11,077 nucleotides of DNA from Cyclobacteriaceae bacterium (GCA_029882675.1 JAOUKJ010000085.1:1-11077); one strand, 5' to 3'. Counted from the stretch's first letter, positions 1 through 8,602 are shown. The notes: generated from the letters alone by a model not told the origin. Numbers and translations are program-made.

Positions 1-282
1 GGCATATTCAATTTTAGGTATTTCTTCCTTGAGCGTTTCGGCCAGGATGCCGGGAGTAGAAGAGGTGGTCATGAGGTTGTCGGCATATTGCTGGTGTTCC
101 ATGACCTGATAGAGCCGGGGCTCCTTTTTATGAAACTTGTCCATGCTGAGTTCGTCATCCACCCAGAGGAATATGAGCAGGAAACAAGCCAGGCCAGTGG
201 CCAGGCCAAAAAGGTTGATAAAAAAGGAGCCTTTGTTCTTTTTGAAAGAACGGAAGGTGAGCAGGATATTACGCTTGATCAT
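1..282 (-). CDS. FtsX/MacB-like ABC transporter permease, N-terminal fragment
   Basis: The 94 codons seen here start at an ATG (282-280) and run off the window, so only the N-terminus is visible. The opening MIKRNILLTFRSFKKNKGS is typical of the large (about 800-residue) FtsX-like permeases of Bacteroidota. A transmembrane helix follows at about residues 20-41 (FINLFGLATGLACFLLIFLW). Next comes the start of a MacB-like periplasmic core (DDELSMDKFH, then RLYQVMEH near residue 60). Known relatives are inner-membrane subunits of ABC systems involved in export, lipoprotein release or envelope stress; the substrate cannot be told here. The 128-bp gap to the upstream operon (283-410) shows no convincing terminator or phylum-type promoter, so it is unclear whether the gene is read through from that operon. 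No strong Shine-Dalgarno is seen, as is usual in this phylum. Confidence 0.88.
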   Translation of the reverse strand, partial: MIKRNILLTFRSFKKNKGSFFINLFGLATGLACFLLIFLWVDDELSMDKFHKKEPRLYQVMEHQQYADNLMTTSSTPGILAETLKEEIPKIEYA

Positions 283-410
283 GATAGTGGATAGTATCGT
301 TATGGGTTAAAGACAGGCCAGATGACCTGTAGTTGCACCTTGGATGCTATATTTGACTGCCAAAAGCAGAAAAGGTTACTTTACTACTTTGACATAACAA
401 ACTTCTCTTT

Positions 411-2618
411 CTATTCCACCATGAACTCCTCTACGAAAGTAACCGGCCTTCCATCTTTACCAAATCCTTCAATGACCATTTCATATAAACCGGTTAAATC
501 TGATGTGTGAAACCTGATCACTGCAGGTGTATCTTCTGTAACCGTAAGCCTAGGCTCCCAAAACAATTGGTCACGCTGGTCGGGTGTTCTTACCCGGGTA
601 TCTTCTTCATAGTTTGGGAAAAAGTATTTTTTCTCAAGAGCCAGGCCTATTATAGGCTGTTTGATCACATGATCAGGCAAACGAAGGCCACCCAGTTTGC
701 CCTCGAAGGTTTCGAAATTAACCACTCCGTCAAAGGCCAGTGGGCCCAGGTAAAATCGGTTGTTCACGATACCTATACTGCGAATTTTATAGGGGCTGGA
801 GGCCAGTACCAGGGTGTCGGCAATGGGCACGCCATCGACCATGACGAGTGCCGGGGCGTTAAATGTGGGGTTACTAAACTGTTTGCTGATCATAAAGTTA
901 CCCCGTCTGACCCGGGCTGTTGGGATGTATTCAATAAAGTGCTCCCTAAGCGTCTTAAATCGGTTATAATCATCCAGTATGAAAAAGGCATTGTAGGGCA
1001 TAAACTGTGAATCCCATGGTTTCCTTTCCAAAATGGAGTCCTGCCGTGTTAACTGATAGGCATTTTCCACCTGTATTCGTAAGCTGCGTTCGATGACCTC
1101 CATGATTTGCAGGGAATCCAGATGAGGAGGGGAATAATCGAATTCGGGATATTCTGCCAACCAGTTTAATTGTACTTTGAGTTGGTGTCCTTCGGCAGAA
1201 TCGAGGAGTTGAATATATGAAGTGCTGTTTATTGCAGGGCTTTCAAAATGTATTTCAAATTGCCCCATTGTATTGGTCAGGGCGGTTTGCGTTTGAAAAG
1301 GGGGTTCGGAAAAAGACATAGCTACCTTTTTGTCAACTAAGGGGATATTATCTTCGCTAACCACACGGCCTGAAATGATTTCATCCCGGAGTTCGGGAAG
1401 GTATTTGACTGTATCCGTCAATTTGAACCATTCTTTTTCCCGATGTAAAAGCAATATATCATCCAGTGCTTCCTGTATTTCTTCAGGGGAAATGGGGCGA
1501 TTAATATCGTTTATCTTACTGAAATAAAAATTCAGCGGTGAAATGGTAGCATGTGCAAGAGATGACGCCAGATACTGAGCTTTTTTTCTCACTGAAACAG
1601 AGTAATTTCCCTCGGGAAGGACAGGCGAGAGATTGACTTCTTTGCGTGTTCCATAATTCCTGGTTGAGGATTTCTTTGTTGGGGACAATGATCCGTTGTA
1701 AAACCACCTTTTACCCCTTTCCTGTCCATCTTGATTTACGCGTACCAGAAATAAACCCACAGGTAAGTTTTCTTTGTTCAGGGTTACATCCGTTTTTCCA
1801 TTTACGGCCTGTTGAAACAACACTTCCTGGGAATTTTCAACGGATAATGTTCCATTTAATTGATGTCCGTTTACCGTAATTTTAAAGGTGGTATCCAGCG
1901 CTTTGGCTGAAATAACCACTCCTTTATTGGTAATTTGGGGCAAATCAATAAATTGAAATGTTCCCTGATCATCTTCAATTAATATCCTGTATTTCCCTCC
2001 TGATTCGGGTATGATATTAAAATGGCCAATGCCGTAGCGGTTGGGCCTGAAAGTGAGCACCACCTGGCCGGCGTCATCCATCACCTTGCCCGATATGCCG
2101 CTATAATTGTTTTTACTGTTTATTATAAATCCAATGGTATTTTCAATGCCCCCAATGATGGAACCACCAGCGGGATATAATTTAATCAGCGGCTGGTCCA
2201 CATGATACTCCGGTACCTCATATTTTTCAAAGGGATTAATGACCTCCACTGAAGTTTGAAAATAGTCATCGAAGTTTTTCATCCAGCGCGTATAAGCCAA
2301 TAGCTGATATGTTCCTGTGGGCAGTGTGGAGGGAAGGAAAATATCACTCTGGCCCCTTCCATGCATCAGTGATACTTTTTTTTGAGCGATGACCCCTTTT
2401 TCACCGATGAGCTCAACGTATAAAATACGACTTAACGGGGAAGGCTTTCCTGTGAGGTCGCTGTTACAATAAGCTGAAAAAAGGAGGTTTTCCCCCACCA
2501 GAAGGGAAGGGCTGTTGAGGTGTAAATACACCCTTTCCCTGATGTTGGTTTTTTGAGCCAGCCCGTTGGTACAGGTAAGTAGGAATAAGGCGATGAAAAT
2601 GGTGTTAATCTTTTTCAT
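411..2618 (-). CDS. Exported MG-domain (alpha-2-macroglobulin-like) protein with carboxypeptidase-regulatory-like and plug-like segments
   Basis: This 735-residue protein has a signal peptide (hydrophobic residues 8-20, likely cleavage near LAQ at 20-22). Residues 28-130 look like a macroglobulin MG2 domain (YLHLNSPSLLVGENLLFSAY). Residues 145-230 resemble a second MG domain (LYPAGGSIIGGIEN, YGIGHFNIIPESGGKY). A carboxypeptidase-regulatory-like beta sandwich follows at about 413-470 (ISGRVVSEDNIPL). Residues 587-650 resemble a TonB plug (APALVMVDGVPI, then FDGVVNFETFEG). The tail (LFWEPRLTVTED, FHTSDLTGLYEMVIEG) matches the usual C-terminal sandwich of this Bacteroidota family. No thioester CGEQ motif is present, so a protease-trapping role like that of true macroglobulins is unlikely. 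It is the last gene of the operon, beginning 6 nt after the second DUF4249 gene. A role as surface or periplasmic partner of the TonB receptor is inferred from position. Confidence 0.8.
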   Translation of the reverse strand: MKKINTIFIALFLLTCTNGLAQKTNIRERVYLHLNSPSLLVGENLLFSAYCNSDLTGKPSPLSRILYVELIGEKGVIAQKKVSLMHGRGQSDIFLPSTLPTGTYQLLAYTRWMKNFDDYFQTSVEVINPFEKYEVPEYHVDQPLIKLYPAGGSIIGGIENTIGFIINSKNNYSGISGKVMDDAGQVVLTFRPNRYGIGHFNIIPESGGKYRILIEDDQGTFQFIDLPQITNKGVVISAKALDTTFKITVNGHQLNGTLSVENSQEVLFQQAVNGKTDVTLNKENLPVGLFLVRVNQDGQERGKRWFYNGSLSPTKKSSTRNYGTRKEVNLSPVLPEGNYSVSVRKKAQYLASSLAHATISPLNFYFSKINDINRPISPEEIQEALDDILLLHREKEWFKLTDTVKYLPELRDEIISGRVVSEDNIPLVDKKVAMSFSEPPFQTQTALTNTMGQFEIHFESPAINSTSYIQLLDSAEGHQLKVQLNWLAEYPEFDYSPPHLDSLQIMEVIERSLRIQVENAYQLTRQDSILERKPWDSQFMPYNAFFILDDYNRFKTLREHFIEYIPTARVRRGNFMISKQFSNPTFNAPALVMVDGVPIADTLVLASSPYKIRSIGIVNNRFYLGPLAFDGVVNFETFEGKLGGLRLPDHVIKQPIIGLALEKKYFFPNYEEDTRVRTPDQRDQLFWEPRLTVTEDTPAVIRFHTSDLTGLYEMVIEGFGKDGRPVTFVEEFMVE

Positions 2619-2624
2619 AATTCA

Positions 2625-3818
2625 TTAATCAACCCAGAAATCAGGCTTTTTATTAGAGGCATAATTTGAACAATCGGCACACTTTTTGGGAGCCATATCA
2701 AAAGTAACGGGCATAAAAGGCAACCCGGTATCATTGACAGTCACCAAAGACATGTTGTGTTGTGTGTAATAATAAGCTACACTATCTTCAGACGTTGTGA
2801 ATAACTGATCTCTGCAATCGAAAGGATATGATGGTCGTATTATTTTGTACTGGAGGTCTCTGGAATAACTGAAGAAGGATCTTAATGCTGTTACCCCTGC
2901 AACTTCAAAATATCCCAGAACCAGAGCTGTGGGGTGATCTATACTTTTCATATTGCCAGGAAGGCTGCCCAGTTGTTTATCAAAAAGGGATCCTCCGGAC
3001 TCTATGCTCTCCTTAATTTTTCGATAATAATTATAGGCGTTTTCATCGATGCAGTACTGTCGTACAAGGATACTATAACGGTGTCGCAGTGTAGGGGGTT
3101 CCTGACTTACGAAGTGAACAGGCACTTCGGCCAATCTGTTTTGGTTTTTCCCCTGCATGTTACCCAGAATGATGCGTGATGACTGATCTGAAGTGTAACA
3201 AATGCCCACACTTTCATCCTGACCCCGATACGACCAGGTATGGCTTTCCGGATAGTAGATAAAGATGGATGGAAAGGGTACACGGATTTGATAGGTGTCT
3301 TCCCATTCGTAGCGAAAGTGCCTTGCTATGCCTGTATCATCATGCGTGTCAATAAAAAACTGCAGTCCCCCTTCGTTGCGGTGTAATTCATCAGAGGGCA
3401 ATTCCGCATAACGGTTATAGATACTGTCTATGGGTGGTGATTTTTTCAGGGTAACAATGTCTGATTCATACATTAATCCATCTGAAGTCGTGAAATGGAG
3501 TTGGTAGGATTCACCGGATACCCCGGCAAAAGGGGCTGATAGGTATTCGCCTTTTTCGGATTCGACATAGGAATACCGATTACCTTTACCATCCTGTACC
3601 CATACAGTGGCGCCTTGTATGGGCGTGATGCTATTTTGATTGACGGGGTAGGTATAGTGGAGCCTTACCCGGTGTGATTTGTCAATATCAGTCACCGAAC
3701 CATCTACAACGATCACTTTTTCATAACTGACTGATTCATAATCAAATGGTTTGACGCAGGAAGCCAGAAGTAAAAGAGGTACAATATACAGTATGACCAG
3801 TTTATTTATTTTCCTCAT
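2625..3818 (-). CDS. DUF4249 family outer-membrane lipoprotein (second paralogue)
   Basis: The 397-residue product from the ATG at 3818 has a lipoprotein signal peptide (MRKINKLVILYIVPLLLLASC, lipidated Cys21). An ATG at 3851 would add 11 residues, but the neighbouring paralogue aligns exactly from MRK, so 3818 is preferred. The beta-sandwich N-terminus (VIVVDGSVTD, ATVWVQDGKGNRY, YLSAPFAGVSGESY) and the closing CADCSNYASNKKPDFW are hallmarks of DUF4249. These lipoproteins commonly accompany TonB-dependent receptors in Bacteroidota, and a SusD-like substrate-capture role is inferred, not shown. It is close to its upstream neighbour over the whole length; 37 residues beginning KKSPPIDSIYNRYAEL are identical in both. 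The differences cluster in residues about 180-210 and near the C-terminus, which could alter binding. Its stop (TAA, 2627-2625) is 6 nt before the MG-domain gene. Confidence 0.88.
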   Translation of the reverse strand: MRKINKLVILYIVPLLLLASCVKPFDYESVSYEKVIVVDGSVTDIDKSHRVRLHYTYPVNQNSITPIQGATVWVQDGKGNRYSYVESEKGEYLSAPFAGVSGESYQLHFTTSDGLMYESDIVTLKKSPPIDSIYNRYAELPSDELHRNEGGLQFFIDTHDDTGIARHFRYEWEDTYQIRVPFPSIFIYYPESHTWSYRGQDESVGICYTSDQSSRIILGNMQGKNQNRLAEVPVHFVSQEPPTLRHRYSILVRQYCIDENAYNYYRKIKESIESGGSLFDKQLGSLPGNMKSIDHPTALVLGYFEVAGVTALRSFFSYSRDLQYKIIRPSYPFDCRDQLFTTSEDSVAYYYTQHNMSLVTVNDTGLPFMPVTFDMAPKKCADCSNYASNKKPDFWVD

Positions 3819-3844
3819 TGAAAATGGTCGGTTATTTTTTTCAT
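3815..3844 (-). pseudogene. Remnant of the 5' end of the MG-domain gene, now a 9-codon ORF between DUF4249 paralogues
   Basis: Reading the minus strand, the bases after the stop of the first DUF4249 gene (from 3853) and after the stop of the second (from 2627) begin identically (TAATGAATTATGAAAAA). Both continue into an alignable stretch sharing ACCATTTTCA. In the second case this is the real start of the MG-domain gene (MKKINTIF). In the first it reads MKKITDHFQ and then TGA, and that TGA overlaps the ATG of the second DUF4249 gene (ATGA). The simplest reading is a tandem duplication that carried along the first codons of the downstream gene. Whether this mini-ORF is translated is unknown, but its overlap would suit translational coupling. 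Confidence 0.6.
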
Positions 3845-3850
3845 AATTCA

Positions 3851-5032
3851 TTAATCAACCCAGAAATCCGGTTTTTTAGTAGAGGCATAATATGAACAAT
3901 CTGCACATTCCCGTGGTGCAAGCTCCATACTTGGTTCAAAGGGCATTCCCAGGTCATTGACAACCACTAATGTTCTGTTCTGATTATAATAATAAGCTAC
4001 GCTGTCATTGGTTGTTAATATAAGCTGGTCTCTGCAATAATAGGGAAATACCGGTTTTTTTAACTTGTCTTTCAGGTCTCTTGTATAGTCGAAGAATGTG
4101 CGCATTTCGGTTATCCCGGCAACTTCAAAATACCCAAGAACCGGTTCGCGGGGATTGTCTGTTCTTTCAATATTTCCCGGAATACTTCCCTGTTGTTTGT
4201 CAAACAGCGAGCCGCCGGATTCAATGCTTTCTTTGATTTTTTTGTAATAATTGTAGGTGTTCTCATCCAGAGAATATTGGCGAATAAGGATGGTGTAGCG
4301 ATTTCGCAATGTAGGATTTTCCTGGCTTACAAAATGAATGGGAACCTCAGCCAGCCTGTTTTGACTTTTTCCCTGCATGTTACCCAGGATGATTCGCGTT
4401 GACTGGCTTGATGTATAACAGGTGCCTACCTGCTCTTCCCGCATCTCCCAGGTATTATTTTCGGGGTAGTAGTGGAAGTTGGATGGGTAGGGAACCCGTA
4501 TCAGATAAGTGTCTTCCCATTCATAGCGAAAATGCCTGGCTTCCCCCTTATCATCATGCGTATCAATAAAAAACTGCAATCCGCCTTCGTTGCGGTGCAA
4601 TTCATCAGAGGGCAGTTCAGCATAACGGTTATAGATACTGTCTATGGGAGGAGATTTTTTCAGAGTAACAGCAGATGACTCATACACTTTTCCATCTGTT
4701 GTGGTGAAATGGAGTTGGTAGGACTCACCGGATATCCCTGCAAAAGGAGCTGAAAGGTATTCCCCTTTTTCGGATTCCATAAAGGGATAACGATTGCCTT
4801 TACCATCCTGTACCCAAACAGTAGCGTTTTGTATGGGCATGATGCTATTTTGGTTAATGGGGTAGGTGTACTGAAGCTTTACGCGGTGAGGTTTCTCAAC
4901 ATCAGTTACCGACCCATCTACAACGATTAATTTTTCATAACTGACTGATTCATAGTCAAAGGGTTTGACACATGAAGTCAACAGCCAAAGAGGTGCAATG
5001 AAAAGCAATATCCGTTTATTTGTCTTCCGCAT
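3851..5032 (-). CDS. DUF4249 family outer-membrane lipoprotein (first paralogue)
   Basis: This 393-residue lipoprotein starts at the ATG at 5032. An in-frame TTG at 5038 is less likely because it would overlap the receptor stop. The signal peptide (MRKTNKRILLFIAPLWLLTSC) puts the lipidated cysteine at residue 21, the same position as in its paralogue. DUF4249 features are the VDGSVTD and ATVWVQDGKGNRY strands, the SPPIDSIYNRY region and the C-terminal CADCSYYASTKKPDFW. The protein should sit in the outer membrane, probably at the surface next to the TonB receptor, where a substrate-binding or lid role is inferred from gene order. It begins 2 nt after the receptor stop (TGA-TA-ATG), which implies coupled translation. 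The paralogues look over two thirds identical by eye, so the duplication is fairly old but not ancient. Confidence 0.9.
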   Translation of the reverse strand: MRKTNKRILLFIAPLWLLTSCVKPFDYESVSYEKLIVVDGSVTDVEKPHRVKLQYTYPINQNSIMPIQNATVWVQDGKGNRYPFMESEKGEYLSAPFAGISGESYQLHFTTTDGKVYESSAVTLKKSPPIDSIYNRYAELPSDELHRNEGGLQFFIDTHDDKGEARHFRYEWEDTYLIRVPYPSNFHYYPENNTWEMREEQVGTCYTSSQSTRIILGNMQGKSQNRLAEVPIHFVSQENPTLRNRYTILIRQYSLDENTYNYYKKIKESIESGGSLFDKQQGSIPGNIERTDNPREPVLGYFEVAGITEMRTFFDYTRDLKDKLKKPVFPYYCRDQLILTTNDSVAYYYNQNRTLVVVNDLGMPFEPSMELAPRECADCSYYASTKKPDFWVD

Positions 5033-5034
5033 TA

Positions 5035-7803
5035 TCAAAACCTGAAATTGTACGAAATTGTTGGAATAGGTGTACCAAAAATAATCAGTTGGTATCCATT
5101 GACTATTCCTTTTTTGATGTCAAAAAATACAGAGTAGGGATTTTGCCTGCCCAGTAAATTATAAATAGAAAAAGACCAATAGGAGTGTGCAAGCTTCTCT
5201 ATTTTATGGGCCTCTTCTATATTGATGCCGATGTCCATCCGAATGTAATCCGGGATGCGGTAAGCATTGCGATCGGAATAGTGAACGATCTGGATGCCTT
5301 TAAAATCATAGGATGCAACCGGATAGGTGACTGGTCTGCCGGAATTAAAGGTGAAATTGGTTGACATACTGACCCGGTGGGTGAATTTATAGTTGGCCAC
5401 CATGTTGAGGGCGTGGGGTTTATCATAATTTGTGGGGAAAAAGAGCCCGTTATTGACAATTTCTTCCGGGTAATTTCCATCCAGCTGAATAAAAGTCCGG
5501 GCATAGGTGTAGTTGAGCCAACCGTTGAGCTTGCCTGACTTTTTAACCATCAGTTCCACCCCGTATGATTTTCCCGGGCCTTGTAAAATGGCTGTTTCCA
5601 CTGCATTGTTAAGTAAAAATTCGGCCCCTGTTTTAAAATCCACCAGGTTTTTCACCTTTTTATAATATACTTCCACTGAGGCTTCGAGTTGTTTGGAAAG
5701 TATATTTTTGTAGTATCCTGCTGAGAGCTGATCTGCTATCTGGGGCAACAGGTGTGGCCCAGACAATCGCCAGATATCTGTTGGTGAAAGTGATGCCGAA
5801 TTGGACAGCGCATGAATATTTTGTCGTGATCTGCTAAAACCCACCTTTATCGATGCCTGGTCATCCAGGGAATATCGGGCAGATAGCCGTGGCTCTAGTC
5901 CGTGGTAGCTTTTAATAAACTGGCCAGGGCTATAGGTGGTGGTGTCGGTAAGTGAAACAGCATTGCGGGGTGATCCTTCGGTATAGCCGTACATGGAACC
6001 TGGGCCAATACGGCTGAAGAGGTTGTAACGCAAGCCACCATAAATGGAAATATTTGGCCCCAGTTCATATTGGTCGGAAATGTACAGCGCATTTTCCAGA
6101 CCGAAATCATCTTCTGTTTTTTGGGGTATTATAAGCGATGAAGCATCATTGGGGTAACGGTGTCCCGGGTTTATATGATAGTATTTGCTAATCAATCCAA
6201 ACTGTATTTCATGTTCCTCCGATGGATAAAAATTCATATCCGAACGTAAGGTGTATTCTTTTAGTCCAAAGTCCTGCTTGAAGGCATTGTATTCAGACTC
6301 ATCATAAAGCAGGTTATAGCCATAACTTGATCCGATGGCTGATAGCTTACCATTTAGTTTATCATTAAATCGTTTATTCCAGCTAACAGATCCATTGGCA
6401 TTGGTAAATGAAAATTCAGAAAATGAAAAAAGAGTATCAGAAGGCAATCTGAATTTATCCTTACTAAAATAGCCTGAAATGGTCAGGAAATTATCCCGGT
6501 TAAATTCATGATCGTAACGCAGGTTGAAGTCAGCAAAAGAAACTTTATTTTCCCTGAAATTAGCGTTATTTACTTTTTTGAGTACCCAATTGGAATAGGT
6601 AGTCCTTCCGCCAACCATCAGCCCCGCCTTATCCTTGATGATCGGTATTTCCAGGTTTAGTTTGGAAGTAATGGGTGAAATGCCCCCCACGCCTACAAAT
6701 TTTTCGGTGTTGGCCTTTTTGCTTTGAATATCAAACACCGATGACAGGCGGCTGTCGTACTGTACAGGCACACTGCTTTTGTATATTTCCATATTATCAA
6801 TGGCATCGGAATTGAAAATAGAGAAAAACCCAAAGAAATGTGCCGGGTTGTAAATGTTTGCCCCGTTGAGCTGGATGAGGTTTTGGTCTGATTTTCCACC
6901 ACGAACATTGTACCCGGAAGCCCCTTCTCCAACGGTTTGTACCCCGGGCATCGTGGTGGCTACTTTCATAATGTCTTTTTCACCCAGGACTACCGGCATA
7001 TTTCTGGTGTCTTTGGCGCTGATCTTGGACATGCCCATTTGCGTGCTTTTTACGTTTTGGTCGCGATCAGCGTTAATGGTCACTTCCATCAGGGCGATGA
7101 TGTCCTCTTCCATATCAATGTTAAGCTGACCACTGGAAAATAATACGATTCGCCGGCTGGTAGCCTTCATGCTGACATACTGGACAATCACTTTTTCCTT
7201 ACCGTTTGGAAGAGTGAGTGAATAAAAACCATTTTCATCTGAAATTGTGCTGGCAGAAGAACCTTCTGCAAATACAAATGCGCCCTCAATCGGATTGCCT
7301 GTTTGTTTTTCGCGTATATATCCGGCAAGTGTGGCACGTTCACCAGTTACCATCAGGTTTCTATTGCCTATTTCAAATACCTGATCTTCAATGCCTTTGT
7401 TGGCACCCGCTGAACCCAGATATTCACGTTCAAAAATCAGGCCTTTCTCAACGGATCCATCAACAGGATGTTTAGAAACACTGCGGCCTATTTCCGGTGA
7501 AGTAATTATTTTAACATTGTAGGTAAGTATGATCTGCTCTTTGTCTGGATGATAATTTAGCGGAGTATACTGAAAAACGATGTCAAGGGCTTCGTTAAGG
7601 GGTGTGTTTTGGAATGTCGCTGTTGTAAATAAGGAATCAAACCATTGCAGTTGATAATAAAATAAATAACCTGTCTGACTTTCAAAATCATGGATAACGT
7701 CAAGCGTTGGTTTATTTTGGTATTGCCCTGAAACGACCGGAAGGTTTTGGGCCAGGATCACAGAAGAAACAAGGACCATTAGACTTGCTAGTATATTTTT
7801 CAT
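5035..7803 (-). CDS. TonB-dependent outer-membrane receptor with STN and carboxypeptidase-regulatory-like domains
   Basis: The 922-residue product starts at the ATG at 7803; a TTG two codons upstream overlaps the previous stop and is less likely. Domains in order: signal peptide 1-18 (ending SSVILAQ); STN domain about 28-100 (TLDVIHDFESQTGYLFYY, TPLNEALDIVFQYTPL); a linker; carboxypeptidase-regulatory-like domain about 156-238 (LAGYIREKQTGNPIEGAFVF, ISDENGFYSLTLPNG); plug about 250-370 (PGVQTVGEGASGYNVRGGKS, QLNGANIYNPAHFFGF); and a 22-strand-type barrel ending in the aromatic tail TISYNFRF. Such receptors import ligands across the outer membrane using TonB energy. The NVRGG motif and the long N-terminal extension fit the subfamily found with DUF4249. 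STN domains usually signal to a FecR/ECF sigma pair, but none is encoded in this window. The substrate is unknown. Confidence 0.93.
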   Translation of the reverse strand: MKNILASLMVLVSSVILAQNLPVVSGQYQNKPTLDVIHDFESQTGYLFYYQLQWFDSLFTTATFQNTPLNEALDIVFQYTPLNYHPDKEQIILTYNVKIITSPEIGRSVSKHPVDGSVEKGLIFEREYLGSAGANKGIEDQVFEIGNRNLMVTGERATLAGYIREKQTGNPIEGAFVFAEGSSASTISDENGFYSLTLPNGKEKVIVQYVSMKATSRRIVLFSSGQLNIDMEEDIIALMEVTINADRDQNVKSTQMGMSKISAKDTRNMPVVLGEKDIMKVATTMPGVQTVGEGASGYNVRGGKSDQNLIQLNGANIYNPAHFFGFFSIFNSDAIDNMEIYKSSVPVQYDSRLSSVFDIQSKKANTEKFVGVGGISPITSKLNLEIPIIKDKAGLMVGGRTTYSNWVLKKVNNANFRENKVSFADFNLRYDHEFNRDNFLTISGYFSKDKFRLPSDTLFSFSEFSFTNANGSVSWNKRFNDKLNGKLSAIGSSYGYNLLYDESEYNAFKQDFGLKEYTLRSDMNFYPSEEHEIQFGLISKYYHINPGHRYPNDASSLIIPQKTEDDFGLENALYISDQYELGPNISIYGGLRYNLFSRIGPGSMYGYTEGSPRNAVSLTDTTTYSPGQFIKSYHGLEPRLSARYSLDDQASIKVGFSRSRQNIHALSNSASLSPTDIWRLSGPHLLPQIADQLSAGYYKNILSKQLEASVEVYYKKVKNLVDFKTGAEFLLNNAVETAILQGPGKSYGVELMVKKSGKLNGWLNYTYARTFIQLDGNYPEEIVNNGLFFPTNYDKPHALNMVANYKFTHRVSMSTNFTFNSGRPVTYPVASYDFKGIQIVHYSDRNAYRIPDYIRMDIGINIEEAHKIEKLAHSYWSFSIYNLLGRQNPYSVFFDIKKGIVNGYQLIIFGTPIPTISYNFRF

Positions 7804-7805
7804 TT

Positions 7806-8519
7806 TCAATCAATCAGGGAATCACAATACTCAACAAAACCGGCAAGCCTTTCCTCATTATCGTTTCCGAAGATAACTTGATGTTCCCGAATATACTTTC
7901 GGAGTTGTTTCCGGTGTTCTTTGAAAAGCCGGTAAAATAGCATTCTGCTTTTTATTTTATAATAATCGGCCTTGTAACGAATGATCCTACTGTCCTTGTT
8001 TACAAATTCCAGCTCCATGGAAGAGTTTGTTTCCAATCGGCGTACCCGTTTAGTCAGGAGATCCATCGAATGCCCCTGATAATGTACCTCGAAAAACCCC
8101 GGTGAGTGAAGCAGAATTCTTTCGTGATAATACATAAAATAATGTCCCTGCATTTCAAACGAACTTACCAGGTGTTGCAGAGGCTTGATGGGCTGCATGA
8201 TGTACTTGTATGTCTCAGGATGCCGTATAAGTATAAAATCATTTTCCATGTCATAGAGGAGGGAGATGTTGGAGAAATGTTCACCATTATAGGTTATGTC
8301 ACCCTGCACCCATTTGTCGGAAATAAAAAAAGGATGGTTAAACTTTGTTTTTTTGACCACCTGAAAATAGCTGCCTGTAGTCAGGAGGGTGTTGCTCAAC
8401 CCCACCTGTTGATCATACCAGTTGTGTACCTCCTCATTCAGCGAAAGGCCTGTTGTAGTGTACTGCCCCTTCAATGTCCAGGGCAACAAGATGAAGAGGA
8501 ATAATATATGTCGTTTCAT
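7806..8519 (-). CDS. Exported protein of unknown function, first gene of the receptor operon
   Basis: I cannot assign this 237-residue protein to a named family. It has a signal peptide (MKRHILFLFILLPWTLKGQ, cleavage near residue 19), so it is periplasmic or outer-membrane associated. The middle is rich in beta-strand-like stretches (KWVQGDITYNGEHFSNISLL, YDMENDFILIRHPETYKYI, FEVHYQG). The C-terminus is basic and probably helical (FYRLFKEHRKQLRKYIREH), followed by an acidic end. Small exported proteins with this make-up (a W..G.I.Y.G..F..I.L.YD pattern) are, from memory, common in front of Bacteroidota TonB receptors. The ATG at 8519 is the first possible start. The stop (TGA) lies 2 nt before the receptor ATG. 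No confident promoter is seen in 8520-8600. Confidence 0.75.
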   Translation of the reverse strand: MKRHILFLFILLPWTLKGQYTTTGLSLNEEVHNWYDQQVGLSNTLLTTGSYFQVVKKTKFNHPFFISDKWVQGDITYNGEHFSNISLLYDMENDFILIRHPETYKYIMQPIKPLQHLVSSFEMQGHYFMYYHERILLHSPGFFEVHYQGHSMDLLTKRVRRLETNSSMELEFVNKDSRIIRYKADYYKIKSRMLFYRLFKEHRKQLRKYIREHQVIFGNDNEERLAGFVEYCDSLID

Positions 8520-8602
8520 ATTTTCATAAAATGCGAAAATAGAAAGTAAAAGTCAGAACAGAAGAAAAACTTCAACGGTTATACTAAAAAAATTACATGA
8601 AT

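Noticed and set aside
348..355. TATATTTG on the plus strand as a promoter -7 element
   Set aside because: No TTG lies at the right spacing upstream and no plus-strand gene follows.
507..1010. Plus-strand open frame of 167 codons
   Set aside because: It lies entirely opposite the well-supported MG-domain gene and shows no recognisable domain.
2551..2618. Lipoprotein signal (LLTC, Cys16) in the MG-domain protein
   Set aside because: Threonine before the cysteine is a poor lipobox, and a normal cleavage site (GLA-Q) follows a few residues later.
8534..8541. TATTTTCG on the minus strand as the operon promoter
   Set aside because: It would leave a leader of only a few bases before the ATG at 8519, and no TTG sits at 19-21 nt. 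The operon promoter stays unplaced.
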